DNA from: Lucinisca nassula
Taxonomy: Eukaryota > Mollusca > Bivalvia > Lucinida > Lucinidae
Direction: 5' to 3'
Assembly (NCBI GenBank): GCA_963580285.1
Contig: OY757026.1
Coordinates: 46,865,431-46,929,430, forward strand
DNA length: 64,000 nucleotides
Part shown: positions 49,797 to 60,501 of the stretch, piece by piece
How positions within the stretch are numbered: position 1 is the first letter of the stretch
How the letters are laid out: every line of letters starts with the position of its first letter
The notes under the pieces: generated by a model
The model's database searches: none
The model's input: only the letters and a program-made list of their open reading frames with translations
Told to the model about the DNA's origin: nothing
Made by a program: the position numbers and the translations under genes

Positions 49797-51747
49797 CAAG
49801 AGGGCCCAGAGGGCCCTGGTTCGCTCACCTGATCCAAAGCATAACAAGTGGGCCCCGGGCAAGGTCAATTTTGGCCCCAGGGCTAAAATTTGAACAATCT
49901 TGGTAGAGGTCCACAAGATGAAGCTTCATATCGAATATGGAAGACCTGGGCTTTCTGGTTTCAGAGAAGAAGATTTTAAAGGTTTACCCTGCATATAGAA
50001 GTCTATGTAAAACAAGATTTTCCCTATATAAGTCTATGTTAAACCAAAGGGCCCCGGAGCGGGGGCATTTTTGGCCCCAGGGCTATAATTTGAACAATCT
50101 TGGTAGAGGTCCACTAGCTGAAGCTTCATAACAAAGATCAAAGACCTAAGCCTTGTGTTTCAGAGAAGATGATTTTTAAAGATTTTCCCTATATAAGTCT
50201 ATGTAAAATCAAAGGGCCACATGGCGGGGGCATTTTTGGTCTCAGGGCTATAATTTGAACAATCTTGGTAGAGGTCCACAAGATGAAGCTTCATACCAAA
50301 TATCAAAGACCTGGGCCTTGCAGTTTCAGAGAAGAAGATTTTTCAAGATTTTCCCTATATAAGCCTATGTTAAACAAAAGGGCCCTGGTGCGGGGGCATT
50401 TTTGGCCCCCACACTATAATTTGAACAATCTTGGTAGGGGTCTACTAGATGAAGCTTCATACCAAATATCAAAGACCTGGGCCTTGCGGTTTCAGAGAAG
50501 AAGATTTTTCAAGATTTTCCCTATATAAGCCCATGTAAAACCAAAGGGCCCCTGTGCAGGGGGCATTTTTAGCTCCAGCACTATGATTTGAACAATCTTG
50601 GTAGGGGTCCACTAGATGAAGCTTCATACCAAATATCAAAGACCTGGGCCTTGCAGTTTCAGAGAAGAAGATTTTTCAAGATTTTCCCTATATAAGCCTA
50701 TGTAAAACAAAAGGGCCCTGGTGCGGGGGCATTTTTGGCCCCAGCACTATAATTTGAACAATCTTGGTAGGGGTCCACTAGATAAAGCTTCATACCTAAT
50801 ATCAAAGACCTAGGCCTTGCAGTTTCAGAGAAGAAGATTTTTAAAGATTTTCCCTATATAAGCCCATGTAAAACCAAAGGGCCCCCGTGCGGGGGCATTT
50901 TTGGCCCCAGCACTATAATTTGAACAATCTTGGTAGGGGTCTACTAGATGAAGCTTCATACCAAATATCAAAGACCTGGGCCTTACGGTTTCAGATAAGA
51001 TTTTTCAAGATTTTCCCTATATAAGCCCATGTAAAACCAAAGGGCCCCCGTGCGGGGGGATTTTTAGCTCCAGCACTATAATTTGTATAATCTTGGTAGG
51101 GGTCCACTAGATGAAGCTTCATACCAAATATCAAAGATCTGGGCCTTGTGGTTTCAGAGAAGAAGATTTTTAAAGATTTTCCCTATATAAGCCCATGTAA
51201 AACCAAAGGGCCCCCGTGCGGGGGGATTTTTAGCTCCAGCACTATAATTTGTATAATCTTGGTAGGGGTCCACTAGATGAAGCTTCATACCAAATATCAA
51301 AGATCTGGGCCTTGTGGTTTCAGAGAAGAAGATTTTTAAAGATTTTCCCTATATAAGCCCATGTACAACCAAAGGGCCCCCGTGCGGGGGCATTTTTGGC
51401 CCCAGCACTATAATTTGAACAATCTTGGTAGGGGTCCACTAGATGAAGCTTCATAACAAATATCAAAGACCTTGGCCTTGCGGTTTTAGAGAAGAAGATT
51501 TTTTAAGTTTTCGGTGAAAAAAATCTATTTTTGGCTACTGTGACCTATATGTGAAATGGACCAGAACCATTTGAACAACTTTGAAAGGGGACCACCTAAG
51601 GATCATTTCTGTGAAGTTTGGTCAAAATCCGATCAGTGGTTTAGGAGGAGATGTCGTTTGAAGAAAAGTTTACGGATGCACGGACGCACAACGGACAAAA
51701 AGTGATCCCAAAAGCTCACCTTGTCACTACGTGACAGGTGAGCTAAA
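49797..51747 (+). mobile_element. HTE class a, ~167-bp tandem core, ~10 units
   Basis: It has the same 5' hairpin, first diverged units and 3' hairpin (GCTCACCTTGTCACTACGTG / ACAGGTGAGC, TAAAAA) as 23304-26277, but fewer units and a shorter ACGG tract. The shared first units (for example 'AGGTTTACCCTGCATATAG') show they are copies of one element with different unit numbers. Confidence 0.9.
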
Positions 51748-51789
51748 AAATAAATAGTTAAATAAATAATAAAATAAAACAAAAAGAAA

Positions 51790-52602
51790 CAAGATGTGAA
51801 ACACATACTTGTCCCAGGGCATGGTCATATTTTATTCAAAGTTGCTCACAGTTAAAGGTCAAGGTCAAGTTTTTTTGTTTGCGTGGGAAGCCCTTGACAC
51901 AAGGAACTTACATGCCAAATATAAAGGCTCTATCTTAAACAGTTCGAAAGTTATGAACAGTTTTATTTTTTCTTTTAAGTAGGTCAAAGGTCAAGGTCCA
52001 AACATTTTGCATGAATGTAAAGCTCTTATCACAGGGAACCTACATGCCAAATATGAAGGCTCTATTCCAGTTTGAAAGATATGACCAAAATGTTTTTTTT
52101 TTTTTTAAATAGGTCAAAAGGTCAAAGTCACAGGTCAAAATTTTTGCAAGAATGCAAAGCTCTTGTCACAAGGAACCTACATGCTAAATATGAAGGCTGT
52201 ATCTCAAACAGTTCAGAAGTTATGACCAATGTTCACTTTTTCTTTTATGTAGGTCAAAGGTCAAGGTCAAAGTCACAGATCAAAATATTTTTTTGTGAAT
52301 GTAAAGCTTCCGTCACAAGGAACCTACATGCCAAATATGAAGGCTGAACCTCAAGTGGTTCAAAAGTTATGACCAATGTTATTTTTTTCTTTTAAGTAGG
52401 TCAAAGGTCAAGGTCACAGGTTAAATTTTTTTGCATGGATGTAAAGCTTTTGTCACGGAACCTTCAGGCCAAATATGAATGCTCTATCTCAGACGGTTCA
52501 AAAGTTATGACTAACGTTAAAGTTGTCCACAAACCAACAAGCAACAAATAGACAGGGCAAAAACAATATGTCCCCGCTACCGCTACCGGGGACATAAAAA
52601 AA
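51790..52602 (+). mobile_element. HTE class e, ~140-bp tandem core
   Basis: 5' AAGATGTGAAACACATACTT hairpin, then GTCCC. About five units have 'AGGTCAAAGGTCAAGGTCA', 'GCATGAATGTAAAGCTC', 'GGAACCTACATGCCAAATAT' and 'AGTTATGACCAATGTTA'. The 3' hairpin is TGTCCCCGCTACC / GCTACCGGGGACA, then TAAAAA. The AT-rich host sequence continues on both sides. Confidence 0.85.
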
Positions 52603-53061
52603 AATCTTATGAATTATGAATTAATAACTAAACAATTAAAAAAATAAACCCGTAAGTAAAAAGTTAAACTAATATGTAATTAAATAAACAAGAGGCCCAT
52701 GGGCCACTATGCTCACCAGAGCTCAGGTGGGAACTGCCCACTAGCAACCATGTATGGTTTTAATTTATCGATTAGAAAGTCTCCCAAACTAACCCCCATG
52801 TGGATTATGACTATCTGAAATATTAGGCCTTATATGAAGTGGAGGGGTGGGACATGGACCAAACAGAGCCCAGTTTGGTATCACTGAATACTTATCAGGA
52901 ACAAGAATACATGTATATATGTTTATGGGTGAGGATGTGTACAGTTCCCGAGATACAAGATCTTTTAAGCTCTGGAGGGGTTGGAGCATGGCCTTTGCAG
53001 ACCCCAGCAAATCCAAGATTGTTGTCCTTGAATGTGTCTTATAATTAGGACCAAGGAAATA

Positions 53062-54095
53062 CAGTCAACGCTTGTATCTTGAACATCACAGGACCGGATA
53101 AAAAAAGTTATCCGTACTACGAGATAACCAAAGTGTGAAATCACATGCATGTCGAAGCCCATTATTTGCCGTGATATGCTTGATATTCTGGTTATTCCAG
53201 AGTAGTAGCAGTAACATGCACTGCTTATTGAGTTTCAAAGTTATTTATGAAAGTCATTGAGCTTGTCGAAATATAGCGATTATAAAAGATTTCTCTCATG
53301 TTTTGTTGCCTTTTAAATTCCTGCAAATTTGGGTTTTAAATGGACTGGTTCCCCACTTGTGAATGCAATGCTTATATCACTTCGGTGAGCAGTACATACT
53401 ATGTCATAAGGTAGTCCCCCATATTGATTTAAACAGTTTAGGTCATGCCGAGAATGCTGGACAAGAGCCATCTTTTTAGAATCTGCTCTGTATGTGCATC
53501 CGGACAAAGGACAGTACTCAATTTTGACACCAATGACGAGTACGTAAAACAACCAATTAAAGAGCCTTGTCATACCTAATCGTACATTAATACAAATCAG
53601 ATCCGCCTTTTATCACGAAAATCTTGGAAATCATTGAAACGAGACCATGGTAAGATCATAGGTTGAGCACTGCATGTCAGTCTTAATTACGCTCACATGA
53701 TTTTCGTAACAGCGGTAAAGGTATTTTTTGCGATAATTTTAATTGCGAACGCACCTGGACAAATTGGAAAATTAAAAACATTGTGAGTATTGATGAACTG
53801 TTTTGTAAAGATCTATCATTATTTTCTTTAACTGAAAGATCAGCGGCATCGTTTTTTTTTCTTCCTTCACGTCATGAATCCTGGTTAGAGATAGGCAGTA
53901 GTAAAAACAGTGAAAAATATATTCAGGGACTGAAAATGGTGGGCGAGATAGCCGAAGTGTCGTCTTAAAAGTAGTTCGACACATGCGAAGTTGAAATACA
54001 ATAAATATATAAGAGAAATATATGGGACTTAGAAATCGGTTTGACATAAGTGATAGGATCGAGATAGGCGAGGTCGAGATAACGAGTCTCAACTG
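53062..54095. mobile_element. Pogo/Tigger-like non-autonomous element, 1.0 kb
   Basis: Left end CAGTCAACGCTTGTATCTTG, right end (complement) CAGTTGAGACTCGTTATC TC, each bounded by TA. Subterminal 'GAGATAACCAAAG' and 'TCGAGATAGGCGAGGTCGAG' repeats occur. The interior has only short frames (for example 53783-53968) and no DDE or CENPB-type domain is recognisable. Confidence 0.72.
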
Positions 54096-54363
54096 TATTT
54101 TGTTGAGGTGTGGGGATCTGAACTGTTTCGGAGATATGAGGCCATCTTATGAAGTGAAGAGGAGAGGAATGGCCCCTGTGTACCACCAAGTTGGTGTGAC
54201 TGAATGTGTCTAATCACAAGGAACAAGAATATATATGTTTACGAGGTGGGGATCTTAATGGTGTCTGAGCTATATTGCCTTTTATGAAGTGGAGAGGTGG
54301 GCCATGGCATTGGCACATTGCCCTAGCACAAAGACACCCCAGGTTGATGTGAATGAATGAGTC

Positions 54364-54672
54364 TTGTTTGTTTGTTTGTATTGGAGTTTAACGGCCCGGT
54401 CAACACTATTTAGGTCATTTTGAGCCGGTCAGTTTACCTATCAACACTTTCCTGGGCAGGCTTATACGTAAGCGGTTAACCAGTACAGTGCACATTCTTT
54501 CGGCAGAAACTGACAACTGCCCTTCTTGAATCAGCGGAAGGGAGAGAATGACCGCAGAAAAGATTTCATGATCAATCTCCACGAAAGAATGTTGCCGACC
54601 CGGGCGGGAGTCGAACCCGCGTCCTCATGATCACCAGTCAGACGCGCATCCGACTGAGCCACTGAGGCCGGC
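54364..54672 (-). mobile_element. SINE-A copy, best preserved
   Basis: The minus strand starts GCCGGCCTCAGTGGCTCAGT, B box 'GGGTTCGACTCCCGCCCGGG', and ends in a TTTGTATT complement tail. TGAATGAGT-type sequence flanks both sides, the target duplication in the HTE unit. Confidence 0.9.
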
Positions 54673-54885
54673 GACTGAATGAGTCCTATAAGGAACACAA
54701 ATATACATACATTAGGGGTAGGGATCTGAACAGTTTCTGAGATATATGGCATTTTATGAAGTGGAGGGGAGGGGCATGGCCCAAGCGCACCCTGGGAGAC
54801 CCCTAGATTGGTATCAATGAATGTGTCTTATAAGGAACAAGAATATATACAGTCTAGTGGTGGGGATCTAAATGGTTTCTGAGAT

Positions 54886-55113
54886 TTTATATTTTTTGTT
54901 TTGGTTTTACTGCCCTTTCAAGATTATTTCACTCACATCGAGCCGATCGTTAATCAGGTGGGCGAAAAACCGTAGTACCCGGAGAAAAACTACCTGACCT
55001 TCCATTGCAGAACTTGGCGTCTCACATGTGACCCAAGCAAGGCTCAAACCACAGCGGTGAGAGACCTAATGATCAAGAGTCAGCTTTCTTAACCGCTAGG
55101 CCATGGAGGCCCA
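54886..55113 (-). mobile_element. SINE-C copy, intact (tRNA-derived)
   Basis: Minus strand: GGCCTCCATGGCCTAGCGGT with A box 'TGGCCTAGCGGTTAAGA' and B-box-like 'GGTTTGAGCCTTGC', then 'GTGAGACGCCAAGTTCTGC' and 'GATCGGCTCGATGTGAGTG', tail 'AAACCAAAACAAAAAATA'. Flanks 'AATGGTTTCTGAGA' / 'AATGGTTTCTAAGA' are the target duplication. Confidence 0.85.
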
Positions 55114-55429
55114 TTTAATGGTTTCTAAGATATTGAGCCTTTTACAAAGTGGAGGGGGTGGGGCATGGCCCGGGCACACCCTGGGGAAACCCCAGGACAC
55201 CAAAGTTGGTGTCAATGAATGCCTTTTATCATATGAAACGAGCATATATATAGTTTAAGGGTGGGGATCTGAATTATTTCCGAGATATATCAACTTTTAT
55301 GAAGTAGATGGGTGAGGCATGGCCTCGGGGCACCCCGGGAGACCCCTAGGTTGGAATAACTGATTGAGTCTGGAGGTGGCGTTTTGTTATATCACCCTAC
55401 AAATTGAATGTACATCCGTCGGAACCTCA

Positions 55430-56000
55430 TAGTTTCGTGTCTGGCCGTTAAGAAGAAGTAAAACAAAGATCAGGAATCGATACAATTAACTTACTCCACC
55501 CACCAAAGACACCAAAGGGAAAGAAATACAAACATTAAGCGACCAGACCATAATGGAAACCTAAACAAAGGAAGGCCATAAGGACAGTTACTTTCCCACA
55601 AAATGGCCATATGGCCATCCAAAATTAAAAGACACAAGTGATACACACAGTAAGTAACAAACAACAACATAAACAAATCGCCACAGAAGAACCGCCTTGG
55701 AACGGTCAGTGGAAAGATTTCCACTGGGGGGCTAAAATCGATTTTACGTGGCCACAATCCTCGCCCTTACTTCCGTCGCGATTTAGACAAATAATTTGTT
55801 CAGTCAGCATGAAGGCCTCCTAACTCATCAGTGCAACATCTCCGTGAACACAAAGAATCAAAGAACCACATAGGTGAGACAACGGTGAGGACTCGACAGC
55901 AAGAAACCTCTGAAATGCTGGAGCAAAAGAAAACCAACAGTTAGACTCCGATGGGCCCCACCAGAGACAGAGCATCAGGCACCAACCAAGTTTGGTGATA
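55430..56000. repeat. Dispersed block, uninterrupted copy
   Basis: Two parts, 55468-55632 ('CAAAGATCAGGAATCGATAC' to 'CACAAAATGGCCATATGGCC') and 55697-55985 ('CCACTGGGGGGCTAAAATCG' to 'CACCAGAGACAG'), lie close together. The same two parts occur at 57027-57185 and about 62790-63050, separated by HTEs. No coding frame or superfamily was recognised. Confidence 0.7.
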
Positions 56001-56085
56001 TCTCTAATGGTACCAGACTTCACATATGTAGACGCTCATAATGCTCTTTGAACATCAAACATACCATTTTCTATCAGTTACATAA

Positions 56086-56390
56086 CTTGTTTGTTTGTAT
56101 TGGAGTTTAACGGCCCAGTCAACACTATTTTAGGTCATATTTGAGCCCGTCAGTTTACCTATCCACACTTCTCCTGGGCAGACCTATATGTAAGTGGTTA
56201 ACCAGTACAGTGCATTCTTTCCCCAGAAACTGTCAATTTCCCTTCTTGAATCAGCAGAAGGGAGAGAATGACCATAGAAACAATTTCATGATTAATCTCC
56301 AAGAAAGAATGTTGTGGACCCTGGCAGGTATTGAATCTGTGTCCTGATCACCAGTCACGACGCCCATCCGACTGACCTGCCCAGGCTGGC
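56086..56390 (-). mobile_element. SINE-A copy, full-length
   Basis: Tail TTGTTTGTTTGTATTGGAG, head end 'CTGACCTGCCCAGGCTGGC'. Flanks 'TATCAGTTACAT' and 'TATCAGTTTCAT' are the target duplication. It is inserted in a copy of the 39138-39400 sequence in inverse. Confidence 0.85.
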
Positions 56391-56535
56391 TATCAGTTTC
56401 ATGTCCGCTTCATAACTGATACCATTTGAGATATTTTCACTAAGTTTCAGACATTTAGAGCACCATGAGAGGACATGCAGAACATATGAACCAGAACTCA
56501 GATTTTCCTACTTTTAGAGTTATTGCCCATTGAGC

Positions 56536-56816
56536 CCAGCCCCGCCCATCGGGACTTGAAGAAAAAAGATTAGGCTGCATGCTGCTTCTATGCAGAGCTG
56601 AAACAGTCTGCCCAGGAGTACTGGTAAACCGCTTAGATTTTAAGCCTAGTGTTGCAAGTCGAACCATCCATGCATATAAATGTTATTGGTTTCATTGGGT
56701 GGCAGGGCTAGAGATATCATCTGTATATTGGGTAAAAGCCCCACCAAATTGGAAGCAATATCTCCAAAATAACCTATACAGTGTGACAGGGATGTTATAC
56801 CTGGAATCAAACAAAA
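56536..56816 (+). mobile_element. SINE-B copy, old
   Basis: Head GCCCCGCCCATCGGGACTTG, middle 'AGTACTGGTAAACCGCTTAG', tail 'GGAATCAAACAAAAAA'. Several small deletions. Confidence 0.8.
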
Positions 56817-57855
56817 AATTGCGCCTTGAACAATATCCATCCTTCCATGAACACTTCAGATATTTTGACAAAACATGAATAGAAATGTTTCTTGTGTAAA
56901 CTTCATTCAGCTATACGCTTTTATGCCAACATGATGGTCCCCCAGGTTGTTTGGGGCCTTGTCCCACCCCCTACATTTAATAAGATCATATATAAAGATA
57001 AGAGATAAAGAAAAGTGGAGGCAAAGATCAGGAATCGATACAATCAACCCACAGCTCCCATCAGAGACACCAAAGGGAAAGAAACACAAACACGAAATGA
57101 CAGACCCTAATGGAAACATCAATAGCGGAAAGCCAAAAGGACAGTTACTTTCCCACAAAATGGCCAATAGGCTATCAAAATAAAATAATATAAGCGACAA
57201 ACATAACAACAAGAGGGCCATGATGGCCCTGGATCGCTCACCTGATCCAAAGTGTAACAAGTGGGCTCCAGGGAGGGTCATTATTGGCCCCAAGGCTTCA
57301 ATGTACATAATGTTGAGGGAGGTCTTAAAGGTGAAGCTTCATACCAAACATCAACAAAGGCTATAATTTGAAAAATCTTGGCAAAGGTCCACTAGATGAA
57401 GCTACACACCAAATATCAAAGACCTGGGCTTTGCAGTTTCAGAGAAGAAGATTTTTATAAAGATATTCCCTACATAAGCCTTTGCACCAGGCTATATATG
57501 TCTATGTAAAACCAACCCCGGGGTGGGGGGCATTTGTGGCCCCAGGGCTATAATTTGAACAATCTTGGTAGAGGTCCACTAGATGAAGCTCCATACCAAA
57601 TATCAAAGACCTGGGCCTTGCAGTTTCAGAAAAGAAGATTTTTAAAAATTTCTCTTTATAAGTCTATGTAAAACCAAAGGGTCTCTGGGCGGCAACATTT
57701 TTGGCCCCAGGGCTATAATTTGAATAATCTTGGTAGAGGTCCACTAGATGATGCTTCATACCAAATATCAAAGACCTGGGCCTTCTGGTTTCAGACAAGA
57801 AGATTTTTAAAGGTTTTCCCTATAAAAGCCTATGTAAAACCAGTGGGCACTGGCG

Positions 57856-57893
<38 letters not shown>

Positions 57894-57963
57894 TTTTTTG
57901 GCCCCAGGCTATAATTTGAACAATCTTTGTAGCAGCCCACTTGACGAAGCTACTTACCAAATA

Positions 57964-60501
57964 CTAGACTATCAAGTGAGCATATGCTCACTAATACCCC
58001 CGGCCAAAGCCATCGGTAACTTTCTGGCAATTCAAAGCCATCAAGTTTGACAAAAACCTATTATGAACACAGAATTAATCTTGCAAAAGTAAGGAGAATA
58101 CCATTACATCTAAATAACTCACCTGATAACTAATGAGATCTTGAACAGATGTTTGAAATGTCAGTATCACAAGTTGTCTGTTTAGTCTTTTTAGAACAAA
58201 GGCTATTTCTCTTCCAATTGTCTGATTCAGTAATAACTCCTGAAAATTATTGGAGCTAGAGCCTTGAAAGTTGGTGAATAGATTGGTGGTGATGAGTAGA
58301 TGAACTGATTAACTTTTGACAACATTCCGAAAAATACTTTGTGAGTTATGGCCCTTTGTCATTTTGGTAATTTGTGCCATTGATCTGTATGGTAAAAGTG
58401 ATGCATAGCATGAGATATCTTGCTGACAAAATTTTATAAAAAAAAAATTCTTAGAGCAATAACTCTTGAAAGGGGCATAATCCTGACGAGAAAAAAAAAT
58501 ACGCGTCAGCTAATTTTCCATGAGGAATCCATATATGAAATTTCAAAACCCTAGCATACACGGTTCTAAAGTTATGCTATGCATCACTTTTACCATACAG
58601 ATCAATGGCACAAATTAACAAAATGACAAAGGGCCATAACTCACAAAGTATTTTTCGGAATGTTGTCAAAAGTTAATCAGTTCATCTACTCATCACCACC
58701 AATCTATTCACCAACTTTCAAGGCTCTAGCTCCAATAATTTTCGAGATATCTTGCTGACAAGATTTTATTAAAAAAATTTCAAAGGGCAATAACTCTTGA
58801 AAGGGGCATAATCCGGAGGAGAAAAAAAATACGCGTCAGCTAATTTTCCATGAGGAATCCATATATGAAATTTCAAAACCCTAGCATACACGGTTCTAAA
58901 ATTATGCTATGCATTACTTTTACCATACAGATCAATGGCACAAATTACCAAAATGACAAAGGGCCATAACTCACAAAGTATTTTTCGTAATATTGTCAAA
59001 AGTTAATCAGTTCATCTACTCATCACCACCAATCTATTCACCAACTTTCAAGGCTCTAGCTCCAATAGTTTTTGAGATATCTTGCTGACAAGATTTTATT
59101 AAAAAAATTTCAAAGGGCAATAACTCTTGAAAGGAGCATAATCCGGACGAGAAAAAAAATATGTGTCGGCTAATTTTCCATGAGTTATGCTATGCATCAC
59201 TTTTACCATACAGATCAATGGCACAAATTACCAAAATGACAAAGGGCCATAACTCACAAAGTATTTTTCGGAATGTTGTCAAAAGTTAATCAGTTAATCT
59301 ACTCATCACCACCAATCTATTCACCAACTTTCAAGGCTCTAGCTGCAATAATTTTCGAGATATCTTGCTGACAAGATTTTATTAAAAAAATTTCAAAGGG
59401 CAATAACTCTTGAAAGGGGCATAATCCGGAGGAGAAAAAAAATACGCGTCAGCTAATTTTCCATGAGGAATCCATATATGAAATTTCAAAACCCTAGCAT
59501 ACACGGTTCTAAAATTATGCTATGCATCACTTTTACCATACAGATCAATGGCACAAATTACCAAAATGACAAAGGGCCATAACTCACAAAGTATTTTTCG
59601 TAATATTGTCAAAAGTTAATCAGTTCATCTACTCATCACCACCAATCTATTCACCAACTTTCAAGGCTCTAGCTCCAATAGTTTTTGAGATATCTTGCTG
59701 ACAAAATTTTATAAAAAAAAATATAACAAAGGGGAATAACTCTAAAGAACCTGGCCCCACAGCCCCAATTTTCTTTCCCACAATACAACTAGTTATGCAT
59801 GTTGTTTGTACCAAATTTCAAGTTTCTAGGTACAGTAGTTCCTGAGAAATCTTTGACACAAAATTTAAGGTAACTCACAAAATACACATCTCAGTAGCAA
59901 ATATAACAAAGGGGAATAACTCTAAAGAACCTGGCCCCACAGCCCCAATTTTCTTTCCCACAATACAACTAGTTATGCATGTTGCTTGTACCAAATTTCA
60001 AGTTTCTAGGTACAGTAGATCTTGAGAAATCTTTGACACAAAATTTAAGGTAAGTCACAAAATGCACATCTCAGTAGCAAATATAACAAAGGGGATAGCA
60101 AATATAACAAAGGGGAATAACTCTAAAGAACCTGGCCCCACAGCCCCAATTTTCTTTCCCACAATACAACTAGTTATGCATGTTGCTTGTACCAAATTTC
60201 AAGTTTCTAGGTACAGTAGATCTTGAGAAATCTTTGACACAAAATTTAAGGTAAGTCACAAAATGCACATCTCAGTAGCAAATATAACAAAGGGGAATAA
60301 CTCTAAAGAACCTGGCCCCACAGCCCCAATTTTCTTTCCCACAATACAACTAGTTATGCATGTTGTTTGTACCAAATTTCAAGTTTCTAGGTATAGTAGT
60401 TCCTGAGAAATCTTTGACACAAAAAAAAGTTTACACACACACACACAGAAAAGACGAAAACTATATACCCCCATGGCATACTCCGTATGCCGGGGGTATA
60501 A
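57964..60501 (+). mobile_element. HTE class c, complete, nested; two tandem cores
   Basis: 5' CTAGACTATCAAGTGAGCAT with hairpin AGTGAGCATATGCTCACT, then AATACCCCCGGC. The first core has ~328-bp units (58412-59715) with 'GGCAATAACTCTTGAAAGGG' and 'TACCATACAGATCAATGGCA'. The second has ~180-bp units (59716-60420) with 'AACCTGGCCCCACAGCCCC'. Then ACACACACACAGAAAAGACG and hairpin ATACCCCCATGGCATACTC / CGTATGCCGGGGGTAT, AA. The host unit reads ACCAAATA before and TCAAAGACC after, its normal continuous sequence, so there is no target duplication. Confidence 0.9.
58230..58745. repeat. Inverted pair of half-units inside the class c core
   Basis: 58230-58408 ('AATTATTGGAGCTAGAGCC' to 'AAAAGTGATGCATAGCATGA') is the near-perfect inverse of about 58567-58744. 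The first half-unit is thus flipped relative to the later tandem units, forming a ~178-bp-arm hairpin at the start of the array. Confidence 0.88.

Larger units (their letters stand above)
48935..52690 (-). repeat. Right arm of the long-range inverted duplication, swollen by HTEs
   Basis: Read on the minus strand it follows the order of 40490-42593: the AT-rich tract (pieces at 52605-52689, 51748-51789 and about 49700-49796), SINE-C (49386-49545), then the 'GGTCAAGGTCAGAAGG' units to 48935. HTEs at 49797-51747 and 51790-52602 lie inside the AT-rich tract. Confidence 0.7.
52690..55370 (+). mobile_element. HTE class a-like, ~175-bp core, with three insertions
   Basis: 5' AAGAGGCCCATGGGCCACTA hairpin, then TGCTCACCAGAGC. 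Units contain 'GTGGGGATCTGAA.TGTTTC', 'GAGATAT', 'TTTTATGAAGTGGAGGGGTG', 'GGCATGGCC' and 'GGAACAAGAATATAT'. A pogo-like element (53062-54095), a SINE-A and a SINE-C interrupt it. No 3' hairpin was found; the array fades near 55370. Confidence 0.7.

Noticed and set aside
55491..57308. Minus-strand hydrophobic frames near 55.5 and 57.1 kb as membrane proteins
   Set aside because: They are the same dispersed block translated twice and are not conserved at codon level. No start or splice context.
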